This document shows, piece by piece, positions 41,090 to 49,630 of a stretch of 64,000 bases of DNA (position 1 is the first letter of the stretch; the number at the start of each line of letters is the position of its first letter). Where the stretch lies: assembly GCF_900199205.1 (NCBI RefSeq), contig NZ_OBMJ01000001.1, positions 2,669,001-2,733,000 on the forward strand, written 5' to 3'. A model generated the notes under the pieces. The model searched no databases and had not been told where the DNA came from. It worked only from the letters and a program-made list of their open reading frames with translations. The position numbers and the translations under genes were made by a program. The stretch comes from Streptomyces sp. 1331.2 (GTDB taxonomy: Bacteria; Actinomycetota; Actinomycetes; Streptomycetales; Streptomycetaceae).

Positions 41090-41117
41090 GTTGCCAGGCC
41101 TGAGTGCCTGTTATGCT
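41090..41117 (+). promoter_or_regulatory. Promoter preceding the cobalamin riboswitch
   Basis: GTTGCC (41090-41095), 16 bases, TATGCT (41112-41117). The expected start point near 41124 coincides with the beginning of the riboswitch fold, which supports the assignment. Confidence 0.45.
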
Positions 41118-41230
41118 GCCAGGGCGTCCGAGGGGGAAGTCCGGTGGGAATCCGGCGCTGACCCGCAACGGTGAGCGGGGCCCGTACCAGCCGTACGGTC
41201 CCGTCAGCCCGATCGCCCTCGGCCGCCGGA
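41118..41230 (+). promoter_or_regulatory. Cobalamin riboswitch
   Basis: The core GGAAGTCCGGTGGGAATCCG, then GCGCTGACCCGCAACGGTG, is the hallmark of adenosylcobalamin riboswitches. An outer stem pairs GGGCGTCCGAGGG with CCCTCGGCCGCC, and AGCCCGATCGCC near the end resembles the distal conserved segment. It lies about 105 bases before the permease start and would shut the importer off when cobalamin is abundant, probably by hiding the ribosome site. Confidence 0.85.
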
Positions 41231-41334
41231 ATCCCGACGACTCGCCGCGGACTGCGAGGGGAACGGCGCCCCGGCACGCCCGCGGCCGGCGCCCGCCCCG
41301 GCGCACCCCGGCCCGAGGCAAGGCGCGACCCGCA

Positions 41335-42390
41335 GTGAACGACCCGCTTGTTCGCCGAACACCCACGCTCCCGCTGGCCGTCGGCCTCGCCGCCGCCCTG
41401 CTGCTCTCGCTGGTCTGCGGGGTCGCCTTCGGCTCCTCCGGGATCGGGCTCCCCCGCGTCCTGCGGCTGCTCGGCGCCGGGCTGACGGGCGGTCGGCTGG
41501 AGGCCGAGGAGGCGGCCGCGTACGCCATCGTCTGGGAGATCCGGCTGCCGCGCACCGTGCTGGCCGCCGTGGTCGGCGCCGGGCTGGCCGCCTGCGGCGT
41601 CGCCGTCCAGGCGCTGGTGCGCAACGCGCTCGCCGACCCGTTCGTGCTCGGCATCTCCTCCGGCGGGGCCGTCGGCGCCAACGCCGTCCTGCTGTTCGGC
41701 GCCTTCGCCTCGCTCGGCGTGTGGGCGGTCTCCGTCTCCGCCTTCGGCTCGGCGCTGGCCGCCATGGCCCTGGTCTACCTCGCCGCCCGCACCGCGTTCG
41801 GGCTCACCCCGCTGCGCCTGGTGCTCACCGGCACCGCCCTGTCCTACGGCTTCTCCGCCGCCACCACCCTGATGGTCTTCGCCGCCGACCGCGGCGAGGC
41901 CGCCCGGGACGCCATGATGTGGCTGCTCGGCAGCCTCGGCGGCGCCACCTGGGGCTCGGTGCCGATCGCCGCCCTCACCGTACTGGCCGGCCTCGCCCAT
42001 CTGGCGTGTGCCGCCGGGCGGTTGGACGCCCTCGCGATGGGCGACGAGACCTCCGCCTCGCTCGGCGTGGACCCGGACCGGCTGCGCCGCGAGCTGTTCG
42101 TGGTGACCGCCGCCGTCACCGGCACGGTGGTCGCGGTCAGCGGGGCGATCGGCTTCGTCGGGCTGCTGGTGCCGCACCTGGCCCGGATGCTGGTCGGCGC
42201 CGGGCACCGCCGGGTGCTGCTGGTCGCGCCGCTCGCCGGGGCGCTGCTGCTGGTCTGGGTTGACATCGCCTCCCGCACCCTGCTGGCACCCGCCGAATTG
42301 CCCGTCGGGGTGTTCACCGCCGTGCTCGGCGTGCCCGTCTTCCTGCTGATGATGCGCCGCCGCGGCCAGGCCTTCGGAGCCGGACGATGA
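41335..42390 (+). CDS. FecCD-type ABC permease (cobalamin/BtuC-like)
   Basis: The 351-residue inner-membrane protein of the FecCD/BtuC family has about ten membrane helices, WEIRLPRTVLAAVVGAGLA in the first helix pair, and DPFVLGISSGGAVGA. The C-terminal GFVGLLVPHLARMLVG is the ATPase contact region. It is the first gene of a three-gene importer under a cobalamin riboswitch, so vitamin B12 or cobinamide is the likely substrate. Related cassettes have also been proposed to carry an F420 precursor. The start is GTG. Confidence 0.9.
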   Translation: MNDPLVRRTPTLPLAVGLAAALLLSLVCGVAFGSSGIGLPRVLRLLGAGLTGGRLEAEEAAAYAIVWEIRLPRTVLAAVVGAGLAACGVAVQALVRNALADPFVLGISSGGAVGANAVLLFGAFASLGVWAVSVSAFGSALAAMALVYLAARTAFGLTPLRLVLTGTALSYGFSAATTLMVFAADRGEAARDAMMWLLGSLGGATWGSVPIAALTVLAGLAHLACAAGRLDALAMGDETSASLGVDPDRLRRELFVVTAAVTGTVVAVSGAIGFVGLLVPHLARMLVGAGHRRVLLVAPLAGALLLVWVDIASRTLLAPAELPVGVFTAVLGVPVFLLMMRRRGQAFGAGR

Positions 42391-43202
42391 CCGGGCCGAT
42401 CCCCGCGGACGACCTGACCCGCCCGGCGCCGGCCCAGGGGCTCGCCGTCGACGCCGTCTCGGTGCAGCTGGCCGGCGCCCGGCTGGTCCACGAGGTGAGC
42501 CTGCGGGCCGCCGCCGGCCGGGTGGTCGGGCTGATCGGGCCGAACGGCAGCGGCAAGTCGACCCTGCTGCGCTGCGTCTACCGGGTGCTGCGGCCGGCCG
42601 GCGGCACCGTCCGGCTGGACGGCGACGACCTGCACGCCCTCACCGCCCGCGAGACGGCCCGGCGGGTGGCCGCACTGACCCAGGAGCACTCCGCCGAGTT
42701 CGACTTCACGGTGGCCGAGGTGGTCGCCATGGGCCGGCTGCCGCACCGGCGCGGGTTCGGCGCCCCCACCGACCGGGACCGGGAGCGCTGCGCCGAGGCC
42801 CTGCGCAAGGTCCGGGCCGGCCACCTCGCCGACCGGGGCTTCCTGAGCCTGTCCGGGGGCGAGAAGCAGCGGGTGCTGTTCGCCCGTGCCCTCGTCCAGG
42901 AGCCGCGCCTGCTGGTGCTCGACGAACCCACCAACCACCTCGACATCGCCCACCAGTTGGAGGTGCTGGCGCTGGCCCGCGAGGCCGGCCCGACGGTGCT
43001 CACCGCGCTGCACGACCTCAACCTGGCGGCCGGCCACTGCGACCTGCTGTACGTGCTGCGGGCCGGCCGGATCGTCGCCTCGGGCCCGCCCGCGGAGGTG
43101 CTGCAACCCGCCCTGCTGGCCGAGGTGTTCGGCGTCCGCGCCACCCCGGTCCGGCACCCGGGGACCGGCGCCCTCCAGCTGCTGTTCGACCGCCTCACCT
43201 GA
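42387..43202 (+). CDS. ABC transporter ATP-binding protein (BtuD/FecE-like)
   Basis: The 271-residue ATPase has Walker A GPNGSGKST (about residue 51), signature LSGGEKQRVLFARAL, and Walker B LLVLDEPTNHLDIAHQLEVL, typical of iron-siderophore and cobalamin importers. Its ATG overlaps the permease stop, and 17 bases separate it from the binding-protein gene. It powers uptake through the upstream permease. Confidence 0.93.
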   Translation: MTGPIPADDLTRPAPAQGLAVDAVSVQLAGARLVHEVSLRAAAGRVVGLIGPNGSGKSTLLRCVYRVLRPAGGTVRLDGDDLHALTARETARRVAALTQEHSAEFDFTVAEVVAMGRLPHRRGFGAPTDRDRERCAEALRKVRAGHLADRGFLSLSGGEKQRVLFARALVQEPRLLVLDEPTNHLDIAHQLEVLALAREAGPTVLTALHDLNLAAGHCDLLYVLRAGRIVASGPPAEVLQPALLAEVFGVRATPVRHPGTGALQLLFDRLT

Positions 43203-43219
43203 CCCCGGAAGGAACCCAC

Positions 43220-44212
43220 GTGCGCACCAAGGCCGTTGCCACCGCCGCCCTGCTCACCCTCGGACTGACCGCCTGCGGCGCCGAGATCGCCCCGAAGGAG
43301 GCCGCCGCCGGCTCCGCCCACTACCCGGTGACCGTGCGGAACTGCGGCGAGCAGCTGACCTTCCCGCAGAAGCCCGCCCGGGTGGTCACCAACGACGTCA
43401 ACATCACCGAGCTGATGCTCTCCCTCGGCCTCGCCGACCGGATGGCCGGGTACGTCATGCCCGACGACAAGGGCAAGATCGACCGGGTGCCCTGGAAGGA
43501 CGGCTACCAGCAGACGGCCTGGCTCTCCAAGCAGCGGCTCACCAAGGAGATCGCGCTGGACGCCAAGGCCGACCTGGTCTTCGCCGGCTGGCACTACGGC
43601 TTCGACGAGGGCAGCGGCGTCACCCCGCAGGCGTTCCGGGCGCTCGGCATCGACTCGTACGTGCTGAGCGAGTCCTGCCGCAGCGGCAAGGGCACCGAGC
43701 GCGGTGTGATGGACCCGCTGGAGGCGCTCTACACCGACCTCGCCAACCTCGGCGAGATCTTCGACGTCCGGGACCGCGCCGACCGGCTGATCGCCGACTC
43801 CAGGGCCCGGATCGCCGCCGTCCCGCAGCCCGAGCACCGCCCGTCCGTCTTCCTGTACGACAGCGGGCAGGACAAGCCGTACACCGCCGGGAAGTTCGCC
43901 GCTGCGAACCAGATCATCGCCAAGGCCGGCGGGACCAACATCATGGGCGAGCTGGCCGACACCTGGGTGACGGCCGGCTGGGAGAGCGTGGTGCAGAGCG
44001 ACCCCGAGGTGATCGTGATCAACGACTACGCGACCCCGGGCGCCGAGGAGAAGCGGAAGTTCCTCAGGTCCTTCCCGCCGCTGGCGAACGTCTCCGCGAT
44101 CAGGAACGACCGGATCTTCGTCCTGGACTACGTCGACCTGGTGGAGAGCCCGCGCAACCCCGCCGCGATCGGCGCCCTGGCCGACTACCTGCGCACCGTC
44201 CCGGCCCGCTGA
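43220..44212 (+). CDS. ABC transporter substrate-binding lipoprotein (BtuF-like)
   Basis: This 330-residue lipoprotein (signal ends LGLTAC, Cys19) has the class III binding fold: FPQKPARVVTNDVNITELM, then DLVFAGWHYGF, and a C-terminal AIRNDRIFVLDYVDL. It is the extracellular capture protein of the riboswitch-controlled importer. GTG start with GGAAGGAAC upstream. A cobalamin-type ligand is inferred from the riboswitch; the family alone would also fit ferric siderophores or the proposed F420-0 importers. Confidence 0.88.
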   Translation: MRTKAVATAALLTLGLTACGAEIAPKEAAAGSAHYPVTVRNCGEQLTFPQKPARVVTNDVNITELMLSLGLADRMAGYVMPDDKGKIDRVPWKDGYQQTAWLSKQRLTKEIALDAKADLVFAGWHYGFDEGSGVTPQAFRALGIDSYVLSESCRSGKGTERGVMDPLEALYTDLANLGEIFDVRDRADRLIADSRARIAAVPQPEHRPSVFLYDSGQDKPYTAGKFAAANQIIAKAGGTNIMGELADTWVTAGWESVVQSDPEVIVINDYATPGAEEKRKFLRSFPPLANVSAIRNDRIFVLDYVDLVESPRNPAAIGALADYLRTVPAR

Positions 44213-44322
44213 CCGGCCCGGATCGGGCTCGGACAGGCCCCGGACAGGCCCCTCCTCCGGTCGGCGGCGCCGGGCGTACGCTCAAGGTACGAGCCGACGG
44301 AACCCGACCGGAGGAGCGAATC

Positions 44323-44706
44323 ATGACCACCATGGCGGCCCCCGTCGCCTTCGACACCCGCGCGCTGCGCGAGGGCATCGAGCGCTGCGACGCCGAGGTC
44401 CTGCTGGCGCTCTACGCGGAGGACGCGGAACTGCGCGTGGTCGACCGCAAGACCCAGCCCAGCCACCCCCTGGTGATGCACGGGCTGGAGGAGATCGGCG
44501 CCATGCTCGACGACGTCTACGGCCGCGAGATGACCCACAAGCTGGAACAGGTGGTCGTCCAGGGCGAGCACGTGGCCTTCCTGGAGTCCTGTCGCTACCC
44601 GGACGGCGTCCGGGTGCTGACGGCCTCGATGGCCGACCTGCGGGACGGGCGGATCGTCGACCAGACTTCCGTCCAGGCCTGGGACGAGCCCGGGCCCGAG
44701 CAGTAG
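44323..44706 (+). CDS. NTF2-like (SnoaL-like) protein
   Basis: The 127-residue protein has the NTF2/SnoaL-like cone fold pattern, beginning near ALREGIERCDAEVLLALYAEDAEL and ending with DGRIVDQTSVQAWDEPG. Such small proteins act as enzymes or ligand-binding proteins; no catalytic residues can be assigned. CGGAGGAG lies upstream of the ATG. The next gene follows after 10 bases, so the two may be cotranscribed. Confidence 0.82.
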   Translation: MTTMAAPVAFDTRALREGIERCDAEVLLALYAEDAELRVVDRKTQPSHPLVMHGLEEIGAMLDDVYGREMTHKLEQVVVQGEHVAFLESCRYPDGVRVLTASMADLRDGRIVDQTSVQAWDEPGPEQ

Positions 44707-44716
44707 GCTCGCAGGC

Positions 44717-45190
44717 ATGATCCGCACCGCCGTCGCCACCGACGTCCCCGTCATCCACGCCATGATCCGCGAGCTCGCGGAGTACGAGCGGGCCCCGCAC
44801 GAGGCGGTGGCCACGGAGGAGCAGCTGCACGAGGCGCTGTTCGGCGCCGCCCCGGCGGTGTTCGGCCTGATCGCCGAGGACGACGCCACCGGCGAGCCGG
44901 TCGGCTTCGCGGTCTGGTTCCTCAACTTCTCGACCTGGCGCGGCTCCCACGGGGTCTACCTGGAGGACCTGTACGTCCGCCCGGAGGCGCGCGGCGGCGG
45001 CCACGGCAAGGCCCTGCTGCTGGAGCTCGCCCGGATCGCCGTCGAGCGCGGCTACTCCCGGGTGGAGTGGTCGGTCCTGGACTGGAACCAGCCCTCGATC
45101 GACTTCTACAAGTCCCTCGGTGCGGTGCCGATGGACGAGTGGACCGTCTACCGTCTCACCGGCGACGCGCTCACCGCCGCCGGCAGCTGA
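44717..45190 (+). CDS. GNAT family N-acetyltransferase (diamine acetyltransferase-like)
   Basis: The 157-residue enzyme has the GNAT fold: VIHAMIRELAEYERAPHEAV at the N-terminus, LEDLYVRPEARGGGHGKALL (acetyl-CoA pyrophosphate loop, about residues 83-102), and VLDWNQPSIDFYKSLGA. The overall pattern is close to spermidine/thialysine acetyltransferases, which acetylate amines. The exact substrate is not shown. Confidence 0.88.
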   Translation: MIRTAVATDVPVIHAMIRELAEYERAPHEAVATEEQLHEALFGAAPAVFGLIAEDDATGEPVGFAVWFLNFSTWRGSHGVYLEDLYVRPEARGGGHGKALLLELARIAVERGYSRVEWSVLDWNQPSIDFYKSLGAVPMDEWTVYRLTGDALTAAGS

Positions 45191-45399
45191 ACCGACCGCC
45201 GGTGGCGACGCGACCACGTGGGCGACCCGACCGCCGGTGGCAATCCGACCGGCGGGCCGGAACGGACCGACGGAGTCCGCAAAAGGGTCTGCCACCCTGC
45301 GTCGCAATGCCTTACCATGAGTAACCCCGAACCGGGGGCAGCAAGAGCGGTAACCAGCGGGGTACCAAGCAAGCACAGCGCGCCACCCAGGAGGCAAGG

Positions 45400-45810
45400 G
45401 TGTCCCAGATCGACGGCGATCTCGGTGTTCAGGATTTCGTGGAGGTCCGGCTCCCTGCAGCGGGGGCCTACCTCTCCGTCCTGCGAACAGCGACGGCCGG
45501 GTTGGCGGCCCGGTTGGACTTCACCCTCGACGAGATCGAGGACCTGCGGATCGCGGTCGACGAGGCCTGCGCCATCCTGCTCCAGCAGGCGGTTCCGGGC
45601 TCCGTACTGTCCTGCGAATTCCGGCTGGTGGGCGACTCCTTGAAGGTCACCGTCGCCGCCCCGACCACCGACGGCAAGGCTCCCGAACGGGACACCTTCG
45701 CCTGGACGGTGCTCTCCGCGCTGGCGGGGGAGGTCGACTCCTCGGTCGGCGACGACAAGACCGTGTCGATCAGCCTGCACAAGAAGCGCGGTGGGTCCGC
45801 CGCCCACTAG
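45400..45810 (+). CDS. Anti-sigma factor (RsbW/SpoIIAB-like ATPase)
   Basis: The 136-residue GHKL ATPase-like protein has helix LDEIEDLRIAVDEACAILLQ, containing the N-box-like region, and a C-terminal SALAGEVDSSVGDD segment. It lies 174 bases before a SigB/SigF/SigH-family sigma gene, as in streptomycete sigH operons. It should bind the sigma factor and keep it inactive until a partner anti-anti-sigma or stress releases it. The start is GTG with GAGGCAAGG upstream. The canonical ATP-binding motifs are degenerate. Confidence 0.87.
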   Translation: MSQIDGDLGVQDFVEVRLPAAGAYLSVLRTATAGLAARLDFTLDEIEDLRIAVDEACAILLQQAVPGSVLSCEFRLVGDSLKVTVAAPTTDGKAPERDTFAWTVLSALAGEVDSSVGDDKTVSISLHKKRGGSAAH

Positions 45811-45984
45811 GGCGCCGCACCCCACCGCACGGACCGCGCAGCACCGAGCAGCACCCGCGCAAGGGCCGTCCGCCGCTCCCCGTCCGGGGCCCGGCGGACG
45901 GCTCCCGGTACCGCCCCGCGCGGTACGACCAACGAGACGATTCCGGGGCCACCGGCCCCGGTGCTCCCGGAACGGAACGGGGGA

Positions 45985-46998
45985 ATGGCCGTGAGTGATC
46001 TGGACCGTACCGGCCTCGCGACGGCGGGACCTGCCGTACCGACCCAGGCGAGCGTTCCCGGCCTCGCCGCCAACGACGAAGCGCACCCGAAGGACGCCCA
46101 CCGGATGAGCCACCCGACCGAGCCGACGTCCGAGCCGACGCCCGACTCCGCGCCCCCGCCGGAGCCGGCGAACGAGGCGGCCGGGCCCGGCGACACGGAA
46201 CCGCACGGCGCCGTGCCCGCCCAGGTCTCGCACCGCACCGGCGCCCCGGACCGGGAGGCCGCCCGCGCGCTGTTCGTCCGGCTGTCCGCGCTGCCCGAGG
46301 GCTCCCCGGAGCGGGTCGAGCTGCGCAACCAGCTGGTGCGGATGCACATCCCGCTGGTCGAGCACCTGGCCCGGCGCTTCCGCAACCGGGGCGAGCCGCT
46401 GGACGACCTGACCCAGGTCGCCACCATCGGCCTGATCAAGTCGGTGGACCGCTTCGACCACGAGCGCGGGGTCGAGTTCTCCACCTACGCGACGCCGACC
46501 ATCGTCGGGGAGATCAAGCGGCACTTCCGCGACAAGGGCTGGGCGGTGCGCGTGCCGCGCCGGCTGCAGGAGCTGCGGCTGTCACTCACCACGGCGACCA
46601 GCGAGCTCTCCCAGCGGCACGGCCGCTCCCCCACGGTGCACGAGCTGGCCGAGCACCTGGGGATCTCCGAGGAGGACGTCCTGGAGGGCCTGGAGTCCGC
46701 CAACGCGTACTCCACGCTGTCCCTGGACGTGCCGGACAGCGACGACGAGTCGCCGGCCGTCGCGGACACCCTGGGCGCCACCGACGAGGCGCTGGAGGGC
46801 GTCGAGTACCGCGAGTCGCTCAAGCCGCTGCTGGCCCAACTGCCGCCCCGGGAGCAGAAGATCCTGGTGCTGCGGTTCTTCCGCAACATGACCCAGTCGC
46901 AGATCGCCGCCGAGGTGGGGATCTCCCAGATGCACGTGTCCCGGCTGCTCGCCCGGACCTTGGCCCAGCTGCGGGAGAAGCTCCTGGTGGAGGAGTGA
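45985..46998 (+). CDS. sigH: RNA polymerase sigma factor, SigB/SigF/SigH family
   Basis: The 337-residue group 3 sigma factor has region 2 with LDDLTQVATIGLIKSVDRFD and EFSTYATPTIVGEIKRHFRD, region 3 (RSPTVHELAEHLGI), and region 4 (RNMTQSQIAAEVGISQMHVS). A long Pro/Glu-rich N-terminal extension precedes them, with further in-frame starts (GTG 45991, ATG 46105). Streptomyces SigH likewise has several start sites making isoforms. The upstream gene encodes its probable anti-sigma factor. It likely controls osmotic, heat and developmental genes. Confidence 0.9.
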   Translation: MAVSDLDRTGLATAGPAVPTQASVPGLAANDEAHPKDAHRMSHPTEPTSEPTPDSAPPPEPANEAAGPGDTEPHGAVPAQVSHRTGAPDREAARALFVRLSALPEGSPERVELRNQLVRMHIPLVEHLARRFRNRGEPLDDLTQVATIGLIKSVDRFDHERGVEFSTYATPTIVGEIKRHFRDKGWAVRVPRRLQELRLSLTTATSELSQRHGRSPTVHELAEHLGISEEDVLEGLESANAYSTLSLDVPDSDDESPAVADTLGATDEALEGVEYRESLKPLLAQLPPREQKILVLRFFRNMTQSQIAAEVGISQMHVSRLLARTLAQLREKLLVEE

Positions 46999-47015
46999 GC
47001 GAGGAGTGAGCACTG

Positions 47016-47046
47016 ACGGCCGCTCAGCTTCCCGCTGGGCGGCCGT
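47016..47046. terminator. Intrinsic terminator after the sigma factor gene
   Basis: ACGGCCGCTCAGC pairs with GCTGGGCGGCCGT (one G-U pair), 13-bp stem and short loop. It is placed between the sigma gene and a converging membrane-protein gene. Confidence 0.75.
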
Positions 47047-47073
47047 TCCGTGTGCTCGGTCCGTTCGGTGTGC

Positions 47074-47502
47074 TCAGTCCCCGGCGGGGGCGTACAGGGC
47101 CGCCGTCGACCTCGGGTTCAGCAGGGCGCCGATGCCCACCAGCCCGAGCACGCCGACCAGCACGCCGACGGCGATCATCGGGCCGCCGTTCTCGACCATG
47201 TAGTACGCGACCGGCAGGCAGATCGAGTTGGTCAGCACCGCCGGGCTGCGGCCCCAGCGCCGCTCCTTCAGCAGGGCACGGGCGGCCAGCACCGGCAGCA
47301 CGCCGAGCAGCACGATGACCAGGCCGCCGAACTCGTTCAGGGCCAGCTGCTTGGACTGGCCGGACAGCGCGGCCACCATGTCCCAGACGCCGACGACGGC
47401 CAGCGCGGCGCCCTCCAGGGCGGTGATGGCGGCGCCCAGGGTCAGGGACGCCGGACGGCCGGAGCCGGCCGCGGGTACGGGTGCGGAGGTTTCTGCGGTC
47501 AC
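47074..47502 (-). CDS. Small four-helix membrane protein
   Basis: This 142-residue protein has four hydrophobic segments: about residues 21-45 (LGAAITALEGAALAVVGVWD), 58-76, 86-102 and 107-127. The family is unrecognised, but similar proteins lie between sigH and diacylglycerol kinase genes in streptomycetes as I recall. The start is GTG with a weak CTGGAG site. Function unknown. Confidence 0.75.
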   Translation of the reverse strand: MTAETSAPVPAAGSGRPASLTLGAAITALEGAALAVVGVWDMVAALSGQSKQLALNEFGGLVIVLLGVLPVLAARALLKERRWGRSPAVLTNSICLPVAYYMVENGGPMIAVGVLVGVLGLVGIGALLNPRSTAALYAPAGD

Positions 47503-47552
47503 TCCAGCAGGGTAGCCGCCGGTTGGTCCGTACCGCCCCGTAGGCTTTCCCC

Positions 47553-48524
47553 ATGCGCGCTCTCCTGGTCGTGAACCACAAGGCCACCACCACCAGTGGC
47601 CGGACCAGGGACGTCCTGATCCACGCCCTGCGCAGCGACCTCAAGCTGGACGTCGCCGAGACGCAGTACCGGGGCCACGCGCGCGACCTGGCCCGCCAGG
47701 CGGCGGAGGACGGCACGGTCGACCTGGTGGTGGCACTGGGCGGCGACGGCACCGTCAACGAGGTGGTGAACGGGCTGCTGGCGCACGGCCCGGGCGAGAA
47801 GGTCCCGCGACTGGCCGTGGTGCCGGGCGGTTCGACCAATGTGTTCGCCCGCGCGCTGGGCCTGCCCAACGACCCGGTGGAGGCCACCGGCGCCCTGCTG
47901 GACGCACTGGACCACGGCCGGGAGCGCCCGATCGGGCTGGGCAAGGCGATGACCGACGGGCTACCGGACCGCTGGTTCACCTTCACCGCCGGCCTGGGCT
48001 TCGACGCCGGGGTGGTGGGCCGGGTCGAGGCGCAGCGCCGGGCCGGACGCAAGTCCACCCACGCCCTCTACGTCCAGCAGGCGGTCCGGCACTACCTCAC
48101 CCAGCGTGAGCAGCGCCGCTCCGGCCCGGTCTCCCTTGAGCTGCCGGGCCACGGGGCCGTTCCGGGGCTGGTCCTGTCGATAGTCAGCAACACCTCGCCG
48201 TGGACGTTCCTCGGCAACCGTCCGGTCTACCCCTCACCGCTCGCCTCCTTCGACACGGACCTCGATGTCTTCGGCATCACCCGGATGACGGCGTTCGGTA
48301 CGGCTCGAACGATCCGTCAGATCCTGCGGTCGCACACGCCTTCGGGCGATGGCGCCCCGCCCGCCGGGCCCTCCGGGAAGCACGTCGTCTCCTATCACGA
48401 CGTCAGACACTTCACCTTGGTTTCAGAGGAACCCACCCCGTTCCAGGTGGACGGGGACCACCTTGGAGACAGGAGTCGCGTCAGTTTCACAGGCGTACGG
48501 CGGGCACTGCGTGTGATTGTGTGA
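47553..48524 (+). CDS. Diacylglycerol kinase family protein
   Basis: The 323-residue lipid kinase has a DAGK catalytic domain: VVALGGDGTVNEVVNGLL (about residues 65-83, ATP site) and VVPGGSTNVFARALG. FTAGLGFDAGVVGRVE and a C-terminal beta-sandwich end FTLVSEEPTPFQVDGDHLG. It phosphorylates diacylglycerol to phosphatidate or a related lipid, probably at the membrane face. It is divergent from the small membrane protein gene. Confidence 0.92.
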   Translation: MRALLVVNHKATTTSGRTRDVLIHALRSDLKLDVAETQYRGHARDLARQAAEDGTVDLVVALGGDGTVNEVVNGLLAHGPGEKVPRLAVVPGGSTNVFARALGLPNDPVEATGALLDALDHGRERPIGLGKAMTDGLPDRWFTFTAGLGFDAGVVGRVEAQRRAGRKSTHALYVQQAVRHYLTQREQRRSGPVSLELPGHGAVPGLVLSIVSNTSPWTFLGNRPVYPSPLASFDTDLDVFGITRMTAFGTARTIRQILRSHTPSGDGAPPAGPSGKHVVSYHDVRHFTLVSEEPTPFQVDGDHLGDRSRVSFTGVRRALRVIV

Positions 48525-48891
48525 CCGGAAGTGGGGTTCGCCCTTCTTCTCGAACGCACAAGCCCCCTTCACTCCATAGAAGTACTGGCTGTGAGCTAGG
48601 CGACACCGAAGAATCAAAAATTCCTCCCCGAAGGGGGTTGTATCCGAGCCCGAGGTTTGCGAACCTCTACATGGCGATCGGGACACATCGCAGCGACGGC
48701 GACTCCGGAACCACAGGAGCACCGACCGCGGGGTGTCCCTCGAATCGCCGAATCCCCCCTAGCACAGACCACCCGGGCCCGGTAGGCCTTTGGTCTCTTT
48801 TGCTGTTGCGGGATTCGTGAAAGCGTTCACATTCACAAGCCATCGATTATGCCGCCGGGCCACCCCCGTCGGCAGGAGGAGTTGGACGACC
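48525..48891. other. wblE upstream region
   Basis: The 367 bases are less GC-rich than the genome average and hold the wblE promoter. Palindromes: AGGTTTGCGAACCT (48653-48666, near-perfect) and GTGAAAGCGTTCAC (48817-48830, 5-bp arms). GGAGGAG at 48874 is the ribosome site of wblE. No gene is seen. Confidence 0.5.
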
Positions 48892-49143
48892 ATGGACTGG
48901 CGCCACCGCGCTGTCTGCCGCGAAGAGGACCCGGAGCTGTTCTTCCCGATCGGGAACACCGGTCCTGCTCTGCTGCAGATCGAGGAAGCCAAGGCCGTGT
49001 GCCGCCGTTGTCCGGTCATGGAGCAGTGCCTCCAGTGGGCTCTGGAGACCGGCCAGGACGCCGGCGTCTGGGGCGGCATGAGCGAGGACGAGCGTCGCGC
49101 GATGAAGCGCCGTGCCGCCCGCAACCGCGCCCGCACCGCCTGA
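48892..49143 (+). CDS. wblE: WhiB-family iron-sulfur transcription factor WblE
   Basis: The 83-residue protein has the four cluster cysteines Cys9, Cys37, Cys40 and Cys46 (C-x2-C-x5-C). The GVWGG turn lies at 58-62, and a basic tail RRAMKRRAARNRARTA contacts DNA. WblE (WhiB1 group) binds a [4Fe-4S] cluster and partners with the main sigma factor. GGAGGAG lies upstream of the ATG. Monocistronic, followed by two hairpins. Confidence 0.95.
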   Translation: MDWRHRAVCREEDPELFFPIGNTGPALLQIEEAKAVCRRCPVMEQCLQWALETGQDAGVWGGMSEDERRAMKRRAARNRARTA

Positions 49144-49390
49144 GCACGCTGATCACACGGCGTAGCACCAGTAGTGAACCAGCAGTGATCGCAGTACCGA
49201 TCGACACATGATCAAAGGCTTCCCTGCATCTCCTGGTGAAGCCTTCCGCACAAAGGACCTTGCCCAGGCAGGTCCCGCGACGCCGGACCCGTCCAGCCAC
49301 TTGATACTGTTCACTTAGAGCAATATCGTGGAGCTGTGGCGCTCACCGTGTGCAACGCACCGGCGAGGTGTCGCACCACCCAGAGCCCCC

Positions 49391-49421
49391 GTTCCGGCCG
49401 ACTCCCCCCGACGGCCGGAAC
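49391..49421. terminator. Hairpin, first of a tandem pair after wblE
   Basis: GTTCCGGCCG and CGGCCGGAAC form a perfect 10-bp stem with an 11-base C-rich loop. It is followed by a second hairpin 7 bases later. Confidence 0.6.
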
Positions 49422-49428
49422 GGGTTGA

Positions 49429-49468
49429 GAGGCCCTGTCGACCCACCCCCCCCGGTCGACAGGGCCTC
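49429..49468 (+). terminator. Intrinsic terminator, second of the tandem pair
   Basis: GAGGCCCTGTCGAC pairs with GTCGACAGGGCCTC (14 bp) around a loop rich in C (a run of eight). GTTTCTGTTTCTG follows, a T-rich tail typical of rho-independent termination. Confidence 0.82.
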
Positions 49469-49630
49469 GTTTCTGTTTCTGCACCCTCCCCGCACCCCTG
49501 GGCGCGCGAGCGCGCGCAGTGCGGACCCGGCGCGTCGGCCGGGTGCGCGCCCCCACGGCGCGCCGGAACGCAACGAATTCTCAGCGGAATCTCATCGGGC
49601 TCGGCCGGCCGGACTCGGCGGCCCCCGGAC

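Larger units (their letters stand above)
49144..49630. other. Region between wblE and the convergent kinase gene
   Basis: This 487-base stretch contains two tandem hairpins (listed separately). The section next to wblE (49144-49320) is relatively AT-rich and shows no gene. The part next to the kinase (49480-49630) shows no clear feature. Confidence 0.5.
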
